Source: Actinomycetota bacterium (GTDB lineage: Bacteria > Actinomycetota > Humimicrobiia > Humimicrobiales > Humimicrobiaceae). From it: a stretch of 10,336 nt of DNA. Both the position numbers and the translations under genes were made by a program. The DNA is taken from NCBI GenBank assembly GCA_028695395.1, contig JAQVJB010000050.1:2872-13207 (forward strand), in the 5' to 3' direction. Below, piece after piece: positions 1 through 6,027 of this stretch. The stretch's first letter is position 1, and every line of letters begins with the position of its first letter. The notes below the pieces were generated by a model, which searched no databases, was not told the DNA's origin, and worked only from the letters and a program-made list of their open reading frames with translations.

Positions 1-543
1 GCCTTTCAAATAAGGATCCAGCTTTCAAGATGGGTAGCTGAAGGTAAAATTATACAAATAAAAAGAGGCCTTTATGCAATTGCAAGACCATATAGAAATC
101 AAGAACCACATCCTTTCTTGATTGCAAACATGATTAAAAAAGCTTCCTACATAAGTCTTCAATCCGCTTTGGAGTATTATGGTATCATACCCGAATATGT
201 CCCTAAGATTACCAGTGTTACTACTGGAAGACCAGGAGTAGTTCATAGCAAACTTGGGGTATTTATATTTAAACATTTAAAAAAAGATTTATTCTGGGGT
301 TATCAAGAACAGGAAGTCATCAGAGGGGCTACGGTTTTTATTGCCAGGCCAGAAAAGGCTTTGCTTGATCTCATTTATCTTACTCCAAATTCAGATAACG
401 ATGCATATATTGAGGAATTAAGGTTGCAAAGGTGTGAAAAAATAAATATAGAATTACTGATACATTATGCAAAAGACTTTAAGAAGCCTAAGATGGAAAG
501 GGCAACGAATTTATTAAAAAAAGTAATCATAAATAAACGATGA
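1..543 (+). CDS. abiEi: AbiEi-like antitoxin / transcriptional repressor of a type IV toxin-antitoxin system (5' partial)
   Basis: The frame is open from base 1, so the gene starts before the window. The ATG at 118 is internal, because conserved sequence precedes it. 180 residues are visible. The first 35 or so (for example LSRWVAEGKIIQIKRGLYAI) match the end of the N-terminal winged helix-turn-helix of AbiEi-type antitoxins, with its hallmark KRGLY. The rest matches the AbiEi C-terminal antitoxin domain, including the conserved ARPEKALLDLIYL segment. In characterised AbiE systems this protein represses its own promoter through the wHTH and counteracts the AbiEii nucleotidyltransferase without stable complex formation (type IV). 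Here the stop overlaps the start of abiEii by 4 bp (ATGA), the usual coupled arrangement. The promoter and operator repeats would lie left of the window. The family call is strong. Whether the system defends against phage or only maintains itself cannot be judged from sequence. Confidence 0.9.
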   Translation, partial: AFQIRIQLSRWVAEGKIIQIKRGLYAIARPYRNQEPHPFLIANMIKKASYISLQSALEYYGIIPEYVPKITSVTTGRPGVVHSKLGVFIFKHLKKDLFWGYQEQEVIRGATVFIARPEKALLDLIYLTPNSDNDAYIEELRLQRCEKINIELLIHYAKDFKKPKMERATNLLKKVIINKR

Positions 544-1352
544 AGGATTATATAAGACAAATAATAGTAGAACATAAAAACATCTTTTCAAAACGCTCTG
601 TTGTGAGGGAATATCTGCAATCTCGTTTACTACAAATCCTCCAGGAAGAGAAAGCATTTTTAAACATAGCTTTTCTTGGTGGTACATCTTTACGTTTTCT
701 CTATTCTATTCCCAGATATTCAGAAGATCTTGACTTTTCAATAATTGGCAAAGAAGCTGTAAAATTTGATGATATATTAAATAATGTAATGAAAAGTTTT
801 CAATTAGAAAATTATAAGGTAGAAATAAAAAAGAGCAAAGAAAAAACAGTCTTGTCTGCTTTCATAAAGTTCCCATCACTGCTTTACGAACTAGATTTAT
901 CTCCATATCAGGATGAGACTTTATCAGTAAAAATAGAGATTGATACAAATCCACCACAAGGAGCAAATACAGAGGTCACACTTATCAGAAAATATGTTTT
1001 ACTTAATATATTACATTATGATAAGCCATCACTTTTTGCAGGTAAGCTTCACGCTATACTCGCAAGGAAATATATAAAGGGAAGAGACTTATTTGACCTT
1101 ATTTGGATTTTAGCAAACTCACAATGGCCTATGCCAAATATTCTATTACTTAACAATGCTTTAAAGCAAACTTCCTGGAAAGGTCCTGAAATAGATCAAA
1201 ATAACTGGAGAGATATAATTTCTTTACGTGTAAAAGAAATAGATTGGGAAAAAGCAAAAAAAGATACAGTGCCTTTTTTAGAACGTGAAGCAGAAAAATA
1301 TTTATTAACCAAGGATAATTGTCTAAATCTTTTAAATAATTTTGATGAATAA
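540..1352 (+). CDS. abiEii: AbiEii-like nucleotidyltransferase toxin of a type IV toxin-antitoxin system
   Basis: This 270-residue protein has all four motifs of the AbiEii (DUF1814) DNA-polymerase-beta-like nucleotidyltransferase fold. Motif I is G47-G48-T49 followed by D63-L-D65, the metal-binding pair. Motif II is KIEID (131-135). Motif III is SLFAGKLHAILAR with K169. Motif IV is KGRDLFDL with D183 and D186. No catalytic residue is missing, so an active toxin is expected. Family members bind NTPs and cause reversible growth arrest. Mycobacterial MenT relatives add nucleotides to the 3' acceptor end of tRNA, so tRNA is a plausible but unproven target here. The ATG lies in an ATGA overlap with the abiEi stop and no clear Shine-Dalgarno precedes it, which implies translational coupling that keeps antitoxin at or above toxin level. 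The length is close to that of compact family members. The gene runs convergently towards tRNA-Asn, against the strand of the housekeeping genes. Confidence 0.92.
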   Translation: MKDYIRQIIVEHKNIFSKRSVVREYLQSRLLQILQEEKAFLNIAFLGGTSLRFLYSIPRYSEDLDFSIIGKEAVKFDDILNNVMKSFQLENYKVEIKKSKEKTVLSAFIKFPSLLYELDLSPYQDETLSVKIEIDTNPPQGANTEVTLIRKYVLLNILHYDKPSLFAGKLHAILARKYIKGRDLFDLIWILANSQWPMPNILLLNNALKQTSWKGPEIDQNNWRDIISLRVKEIDWEKAKKDTVPFLEREAEKYLLTKDNCLNLLNNFDE

Positions 1353-1387
1353 ATGGCTTTCAGAAAAGTCACAGACGAGGACAAATT

Positions 1388-1462
<75 letters not shown>

Positions 1463-1514
1463 GCGAAGAAAAAAATAAAATTTACTAAGTCAGCAAGCGA
1501 CCAAAACGCTATAT

Positions 1515-1543
1515 ATTATAATTAAACAAAGTGCTTATTTCAA
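1515..1543 (-). promoter_or_regulatory. Sigma-A-type promoter of tRNA-Asn
   Basis: On the minus strand TTGAAA (1538-1543) is followed after exactly 17 bp by a perfect TATAAT (1515-1520). Transcription would start near 1508-1510, about 47 nt before the mature tRNA 5' end. It lies just beyond the rpoD stop codon (1553-1555), so the tRNA need not depend on rpoD readthrough. The leader begins with a small AGCG/CGCT hairpin (1496-1510). The -35 shares the 9-mer TACTTGAAA with the rpoD promoter. Motif match only; no experimental data. Confidence 0.75.
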
Positions 1544-1552
1544 GTATATTTT

Positions 1553-2653
1553 CTATCCTTCAAGATAATCTTTTAAAGGACCGCTTCTGCTTGGATGCCT
1601 TAATTTCGAGAGTGTTTTGCTTTCAATCTGTCTTATTCTTTCCCTGGTGACGCCAAACTCTCTTCCAACTTCTTCAAGAGTACGGGGATGACCATCATTT
1701 AACCCGAACCTGAGCTGTATTACTTTACGTTCTCTATCATTTAAAGTATTTAAAACCATCTGAAGCTGTTCCTGCAGCATTGTAAAAGAAGCCGCATCGC
1801 TAGGCGCCTCGACTTCCTGGTCTTCTATAAAGTCTCCAAGATGACTGTCCTCTTCCTCGCCAATAGGTGTTTCAAGAGAAACAGGTTCCTGGCTGATTTT
1901 CATTATCTCACGGACTTTATCCGAAGTTATTTCCATCTGTTCAGCGATTTCTTCCGGATTAGGTTCTCTTCCAAGTCTTTGCAAAAGCTGCCTCTGCACT
2001 CTTATCAATTTATTTATTGTTTCTACCATGTGGACAGGAATCCTTATTGTCCTTGCCTGATCTGCAATAGCCCTGGTTATTGCCTGCCTTATCCACCATG
2101 TAGCATATGTAGAAAATTTATATCCCTTTTTATAATCAAACTTCTCAACTGCTCTAATAAGACCAAGGTTGCCTTCCTGTATCAAATCAAGAAAAAGCAT
2201 ACCTCTGCCGACATATTTTTTAGCAATACTTACTACCAGCCTTAAGTTAGCCTCTACCAGTCTTCTCTTTGCTACCATATCGCCTTTTTCAATTCTTTTC
2301 GCCAGCTGGACTTCTTCCGCAGCAGTAAGCAATCTTACTTTACCTATTTCCTTAAGATACATTCTTACAGGATCATTGGTAGGCGACTTGATGCCCAGAT
2401 CCATTTTATTTATTTTTAAAAATTCTTCATTTTTCTTCTTTTTTATTACAGTATCTATTTCCTCTTCTTCTTCATTAACTATTTCAATACCGAGGTTTTG
2501 TATTACATCATAGATATTATCTATCTGTTCAATTGTAAGGTCTATCTCAGACAGAGTCTCAGTTATATCCTCTTTGGCAAGTACCCCCTCTTCTTTGCCC
2601 TTACTTATTAGTTCCTTAACTTCTTCAAGCTTGAATTCAGAACCTTTTTTCAT
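1553..2653 (-). CDS. rpoD: RNA polymerase primary sigma factor RpoD/SigA
   Basis: This 366-residue group 1 sigma-70 factor directs core RNA polymerase to housekeeping promoters. Residues 1-60 look like a region 1.1 helical domain. A short charged linker follows (about 61-80, NEEEEEID and KKKK). Region 1.2 is at about 93-125 (DPVRMYLKEIGKVRLLT). Regions 2.1-2.4 span about 130-205 and include NLRLVVSIAKKYVGRG, LDLIQEGNLGLIRAVEKFDY and STYATWWIRQAITRAIADQ for core binding, -10 recognition and melting. Region 3 is about 206-280. Region 4 is about 293-356, with the -35-binding helix-turn-helix in TLEEVGREFGVTRERIRQIE. The length is close to Bacillus SigA and it lacks the long non-conserved insert of proteobacterial RpoD. 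The ATG at 2653 has a strong RBS (GAGGTG, 7-nt spacer). It follows dnaG by 97 bp, the classic macromolecular-synthesis order, and has its own promoter at 2716-2743. No hairpin terminator is evident after the stop. Confidence 0.98.
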   Translation of the reverse strand: MKKGSEFKLEEVKELISKGKEEGVLAKEDITETLSEIDLTIEQIDNIYDVIQNLGIEIVNEEEEEIDTVIKKKKNEEFLKINKMDLGIKSPTNDPVRMYLKEIGKVRLLTAAEEVQLAKRIEKGDMVAKRRLVEANLRLVVSIAKKYVGRGMLFLDLIQEGNLGLIRAVEKFDYKKGYKFSTYATWWIRQAITRAIADQARTIRIPVHMVETINKLIRVQRQLLQRLGREPNPEEIAEQMEITSDKVREIMKISQEPVSLETPIGEEEDSHLGDFIEDQEVEAPSDAASFTMLQEQLQMVLNTLNDRERKVIQLRFGLNDGHPRTLEEVGREFGVTRERIRQIESKTLSKLRHPSRSGPLKDYLEG

Positions 2654-2660
2654 AAATTAT

Positions 2661-2666
2661 CACCTC
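2661..2666 (-). promoter_or_regulatory. Strong ribosome binding site of rpoD
   Basis: The minus strand reads GAGGTG, then TAATTT preceded by A, then ATG, giving a 7-nt spacer. This is the strongest Shine-Dalgarno in the window. It supports the start at 2653 and contrasts with the weak sites before dnaG and dgt. Confidence 0.85.
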
Positions 2667-2715
2667 AAAAATTTATATATAAACTTAAATATTATTAATA
2701 ATAATCGAAACTAAT

Positions 2716-2743
2716 ATTATATAATTTAAATTATTACTTTCAA
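2716..2743 (-). promoter_or_regulatory. Sigma-A-type promoter of rpoD
   Basis: In the AT-rich gap after the dnaG stop, the minus strand carries TTGAAA (2738-2743), a 16-bp spacer and a perfect TATAAT (2716-2721). Transcription would start near 2709 and leave a leader of about 55 nt ending in the strong RBS. The -35 is the centre of a 16-bp palindrome, ATTACTT-TC-AAGTAAT on the plus strand (2732-2747), which could be an operator or a chance AT-rich symmetry. The promoter would let rpoD be expressed apart from dgt-dnaG. Confidence 0.7.
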
Positions 2744-2753
2744 GTAATTATTT

Positions 2754-4814
2754 TTATTTTTCTGTATTTGTTTCCAGGGATTTTTTCTTATTTTCAAATT
2801 CAATATGAAGCTTACAAAAATGAAGATATTCTTTTTCAAGCAGCTTCACTTCCTCTTCTTTTTTGATTTCCTCCAGATTGCTTATCTCTACTTCTTTTAT
2901 TTTTTGCTCAATTGAAGAAATCTTGTTTTTTAGCAGCTCTATTTTTTCATTTAAAAAAAGTTTCTTAAGGTAAACTTCAACTTCTCTGCAAGTTTTTTCA
3001 AAATTTAAAAATCCAGGATTAGAAAAATAAATATAATTATATATTTTACTTAATTTATCATTACCAAGCTCTTCAGACGAAATTATTAAAGGAAAGTTTA
3101 TTTTCTTTTGATTTTCAATTTCCAGATTTATTTTTCTTTTAACAGTTTCAAACAATCTTCTTGTATCTTCAAACCTGAAAAGCTCCTGGTTTAAATTAAG
3201 AATCGTATTGTCTTTATCATGGCCGTGTATCAGCAGCTGGAGAGCTTCAATTTCCTTCTTTTTCTGAGGATTTAAATTCCTGGATTCGAACTCCTCGTAT
3301 GGATTTTCTTCTTGTTTATCTTCCCCCTGTTCATATTTATTATCCTTAATTGACTTTTTGTCAATATGTTTTTTAAGCATCTCCTCAAGCAGCATGCTTT
3401 CATTAAGATTTAGTTTGCCGGCAATCTTTTTAATGCATTCTTCCTGAACCATGCTGGAAGATAAAGACCCTATAAACCCAAGAAGTTCGTTTGCAGCCCT
3501 TAATTTTTCTGTAAGATTTTTTATATTGTATTTTTCAATAATATTATCAATAGAAAAATCTATAATATCTATGGAATCATTCACCTTTCCCAGAAACTTT
3601 TCTGCCCCCTTCTGGATTACATAATCTGCAGGATCAAAGCCTTTTTCAAGAATGCAAACCCTTATGCTTATATTATTCTCATTATAAAGATCCAGATTTT
3701 CATTATATTCCTTAAGCCTTTCAATACCTTTTACAGATGCGCTCACCCCTGCCTGGTCACTGTCAAAAACAAGCACTATATTTTTAGTGAATCTTCCGAT
3801 TAATTTAATCTGCTCTGATGTAAGGGCTGTTCCAAGACTGGCAACTGAGTTAAATATTTCATTTTCATACAAGGAAATTACATCCATATATCCTTCTACA
3901 ATCAAAGCCATATCTTTTTCGACAATACTGTTTTTTGCTTCAAAAATACCATAAAGATTTTTACTCTTTGAAAAGATTTTTGTCTCAGGTGAATTCACAT
4001 ACTTAGCTTTTTTAATTTCAAAATTTTTGAATTTTCTTACTTTTTCAGTACTTGTAAATGTCTTAGGTGTTTTATTAACACTGTTTTCAGTAGTTTTCTC
4101 TTTTAAATCATTATCTGAAATAAAATTTTCCGGTATTATCCTTCCGCCAAATGCAATCGTCCTTCCCAATAAGTCCCTTATGGGAAATATTATTCGTCCC
4201 CTGAACCTGTCAAATTTTTTTTCAGGCCTGTTGCTATCTTTCTGGGAAACAGTACATAAACCAGTCTCAATCAATTCATTGTCAGTAAAATTCCTTGAAC
4301 GGGCAAATTTTATAAAACTGTCCCATGTATCTGGAGAATATCCTATTTCAAATTTTTTTAAAGACTCTTCTGATATTTTTCTGGATTTTAAATATGACAA
4401 AGCCTTTCTGCCTGTTTTACTTTCAAAAAGGACATAATTATAGTACTTCCTTGCCTGTTCGTTAAGCTCAATCAGCCTGCTCTTTTTCTCTTCCTTTTCA
4501 AAGCTTCCGGTTTCAACATATTTGAGGGTATATCCCGTTTTTTCTGCAATTACTTCAACTGCTTCAATAAAGCTCAGGTTTTCCGTTTTCATCATAAACG
4601 AAATTACATCTCCTCCATTTCCGCAGCCAAAGCAGTGATATAGCTGGGTCTGAGGATCGACTATAAAAGACGGCGTTTTCTCTTTATGGAAAGGACAAAG
4701 ACCTATAAAATTCTTACCGGATTTTTTAAGATTCACATAATTAGACACAATGCTGATGATATCCGTATTTTGCTTTAGTTCGGCTACTTCGCCTTCTTTT
4801 AATGATTTTACCAT
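2754..4814 (-). CDS. dnaG: DNA primase DnaG
   Basis: DnaG makes the RNA primers for lagging-strand synthesis at the replication fork, recruited by the replicative helicase. At 686 residues it is somewhat longer than the usual 580-640. The N-terminal CHC2 zinc-binding domain has C40, H43, C61 and C64 (CPFHKEKTPSF and HCFGCGNGGD). The RNA polymerase core follows: a YLKSRKIS segment near 140 and FRGRIIFPI near 204, then the Toprim motifs EGYMD (E307-D311) and DSDQAG (D351, D353), which bind catalytic metal. Residues from about 520 form the helicase-interacting C-terminal domain, ending in a long lysine/glutamate-rich helical stretch (about 620-680). About 38 extra residues sit between GGRIIPE and AKYVNSPET (roughly 229-268), low-complexity and rich in K, T, N and S. 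The ATG is 4 nt after the dgt stop with only a weak RBS (AAGATAG), so translation is probably coupled to dgt. Confidence 0.97.
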   Translation of the reverse strand: MVKSLKEGEVAELKQNTDIISIVSNYVNLKKSGKNFIGLCPFHKEKTPSFIVDPQTQLYHCFGCGNGGDVISFMMKTENLSFIEAVEVIAEKTGYTLKYVETGSFEKEEKKSRLIELNEQARKYYNYVLFESKTGRKALSYLKSRKISEESLKKFEIGYSPDTWDSFIKFARSRNFTDNELIETGLCTVSQKDSNRPEKKFDRFRGRIIFPIRDLLGRTIAFGGRIIPENFISDNDLKEKTTENSVNKTPKTFTSTEKVRKFKNFEIKKAKYVNSPETKIFSKSKNLYGIFEAKNSIVEKDMALIVEGYMDVISLYENEIFNSVASLGTALTSEQIKLIGRFTKNIVLVFDSDQAGVSASVKGIERLKEYNENLDLYNENNISIRVCILEKGFDPADYVIQKGAEKFLGKVNDSIDIIDFSIDNIIEKYNIKNLTEKLRAANELLGFIGSLSSSMVQEECIKKIAGKLNLNESMLLEEMLKKHIDKKSIKDNKYEQGEDKQEENPYEEFESRNLNPQKKKEIEALQLLIHGHDKDNTILNLNQELFRFEDTRRLFETVKRKINLEIENQKKINFPLIISSEELGNDKLSKIYNYIYFSNPGFLNFEKTCREVEVYLKKLFLNEKIELLKNKISSIEQKIKEVEISNLEEIKKEEEVKLLEKEYLHFCKLHIEFENKKKSLETNTEK

Positions 4815-4818
4815 TTTG

Positions 4819-5883
4819 CTATCTTATTATTTCCCATTTCTCGGGTATAAATATTTCAGTAAACTTATAAAGTGCAAATCTGTCTGTCATATTTGATATA
4901 TAGTCTCTTATAAGTATTATCCTTGTTTTGAAATCAATTAATTCAGCAATATTGTCATCCTGAAAATTAATATTGTTTTTCAGATTGTAATCTTCTATGA
5001 AAGAATCGAAATTATCAGCGTAATATTCAAAAAGTTCTCTTAATATCTTTTCAGTTTTACGTTCCTCAAGCTTTACAGGACTCCTGAGATAAAGGTTTTT
5101 AAATAAAAAATCCCTGAGACTGAAAAGCGAATCACTGACTTCAGGACTTATTATTATATCGTCTCTGTCCGTACTTCTCTTTACGATGTCAAGGACAATT
5201 GTATTTATCCTTTCCCTGTGACTCTTACCCAAAACTGAGATATCCTTTTCGGGTAAATCATTTTCAGAAAATATCCCTGCTCTCAGGGCATCATCTATAT
5301 CATGATTTATATAAGCTATTTTATCAGACAGTCTGACTATCTTCCCTTCCAAAGTCTCAGGAATATATTCCCCTGAATGATTTCTTATTCCATCAAGAAC
5401 TTCAAAAGTCAGATTTAAGCCTTTTCCATTTTTTTCTATCTCCGTGACAACTCTTATGCTTTGTTCATTGTGAAGAAAACTGCTTTTCTCTCCCAATCTT
5501 TCCTTAGTGATTTCATCAAGGACTTTTTCTCCGGCATGGCCAAAAGGGGTATGTCCCAAATCATGCCCCAATGCAATCGCTTCAGTAAGTTCTTCGTTTA
5601 AAAAAAGTGCTTTTGCTATTGTCCTTGATATCTGGGATACTTCCAGCGTATGAGTAAGCCTGTCTCTGTAATGATCGCCTTCAGGATTAAAGAAAACCTG
5701 AGTCTTGTGCTTAAGGCGCCTGAATGATTTGCAATGTATTATGCGGTCCCTATCCCTCTGAAAACAGGTCCTTATTTCGCACTCAGGCTCCTTGATGGCT
5801 CTGCCTTTTGAAAGCGAACTTAATGTTGCATATTTAGACAGAAATTTTTTTTCTTTATTTTCAAAGGTTTCTCTGATTGTCAT
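4819..5883 (-). CDS. dgt: Deoxyguanosinetriphosphate triphosphohydrolase-like HD-domain dNTPase
   Basis: This 354-residue short-form Dgt belongs to the HD superfamily of dNTP triphosphohydrolases, which cleave dNTPs to deoxynucleoside plus tripolyphosphate and so adjust the dNTP pool. The N-terminal signature QRDRDRIIHCKSFRRLKHKT (about 42-61) is diagnostic. The HD metal site is visible as H78 (RLTHTLEVSQ), H107-D108 (ALGHDLGHTPFGH) and D187 (RLSDKIAYINHD), with H111 and H116 also conserved. The E. coli enzyme is longer (about 500 residues); the short type is common in Gram-positive and other bacteria, and its true substrate preference is often unknown, so dGTP specificity is not established. 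The ATG at 5883 places the conserved N-terminus (MTIRETFEN) correctly, but the preceding bases (TTTTTACATTTCA) contain no Shine-Dalgarno. It is first in a tight pair with dnaG, so nucleotide pool and primer synthesis genes are co-transcribed. Confidence 0.93.
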   Translation of the reverse strand: MTIRETFENKEKKFLSKYATLSSLSKGRAIKEPECEIRTCFQRDRDRIIHCKSFRRLKHKTQVFFNPEGDHYRDRLTHTLEVSQISRTIAKALFLNEELTEAIALGHDLGHTPFGHAGEKVLDEITKERLGEKSSFLHNEQSIRVVTEIEKNGKGLNLTFEVLDGIRNHSGEYIPETLEGKIVRLSDKIAYINHDIDDALRAGIFSENDLPEKDISVLGKSHRERINTIVLDIVKRSTDRDDIIISPEVSDSLFSLRDFLFKNLYLRSPVKLEERKTEKILRELFEYYADNFDSFIEDYNLKNNINFQDDNIAELIDFKTRIILIRDYISNMTDRFALYKFTEIFIPEKWEIIR

Positions 5884-5899
5884 TGAAATGTAAAAAGCA

Positions 5900-5940
5900 A
5901 AGTTAGATATTAATTAAATTATATAACTAATACCTAACTT
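5900..5940. repeat. 13-bp inverted repeat upstream of dgt, possible operator or terminator
   Basis: On the plus strand AAGTTAGATATTA (5900-5912) and TAATACCTAACTT (5928-5940) are inverted copies with one mismatch, which becomes a G-U pair in the minus-strand RNA. The loop is 15 nt. On the minus strand a perfect TATAAT (5918-5923) lies in the loop, and a T-rich stretch (TTTGCTTTTTACATTTC) follows the second arm. It could be a regulator-binding site over the dgt promoter or a weak terminator for ppdK transcripts. Confidence 0.6.
5918..5923 (-). promoter_or_regulatory. Candidate -10 element for dgt-dnaG
   Basis: A perfect TATAAT on the minus strand would place the start near 5911 and leave a leader of about 28 nt to the dgt ATG. 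No good TTGACA-like -35 occurs 16-18 bp upstream (AAGTAA at 17 bp), and no extended -10 TG is present. In such AT-rich DNA the match could be chance. Confidence 0.35.
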
Positions 5941-5947
5941 TTACTTT

Positions 5948-5981
5948 AATTTTGTTTAAAACATTACTTTAAAAACAAATT
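5948..5981. repeat. Imperfect AT-rich inverted repeat in the ppdK-dgt gap
   Basis: AATTTTGTTT (5948-5957) and AAACAAATT (5973-5981) are inverted copies apart from one extra T, separated by 15 bp. It lies between two better inverted repeats in the same 144-bp gap. Alone it would be unremarkable in this base composition. Confidence 0.35.
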
Positions 5982-5988
5982 ATTTATT

Positions 5989-6024
5989 AATACTGGGAAA
6001 AAATCAATTTTTTACCTCAGTATT
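5989..6024 (-). terminator. Long hairpin just after ppdK, probable terminator or 3' stabiliser
   Basis: Three bases past the ppdK stop, the minus strand reads AATACTG-a-GG-t-AAAAAAT-tg-ATTTTTT-CC-CAGTATT. This is a 16-bp stem with two single-base bulges and a tiny loop. The position and strength fit the 3' end of a glyS-ppdK transcript. The run of T is inside the stem rather than directly after it, and the next bases (AATAAATAATTTG) are only AT-rich, so it is not a textbook intrinsic terminator. Confidence 0.55.
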
Positions 6025-6027
6025 TCA

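Noticed and set aside
25..276. Minus-strand open frame opposite abiEi
   Set aside because: It is antisense to a gene with clear homology and shows no recognisable features.
118..543. ATG at 118 as the start of the antitoxin gene
   Set aside because: The same frame is open to base 1 and encodes the conserved wHTH end (KRGLY motif) upstream of this ATG, so the gene is cut by the window edge.
1353..1387. Intrinsic terminator between abiEii and tRNA-Asn
   Set aside because: Only a weak CTTTTC/GAAAG-like pairing is present, with no stable GC stem and no T-run on either strand.
1841..2513. Plus-strand open frames opposite rpoD (1841-2245, 2169-2513)
   Set aside because: They are antisense to a fully conserved sigma factor, have no recognisable domain, and look like by-products of its codon composition.
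4027..4437. Plus-strand open frame opposite dnaG, hydrophobic and signal-like at its N-terminus
   Set aside because: The hydrophobicity comes from reading lysine- and glutamate-rich dnaG codons on the other strand; there is no RBS or known domain.
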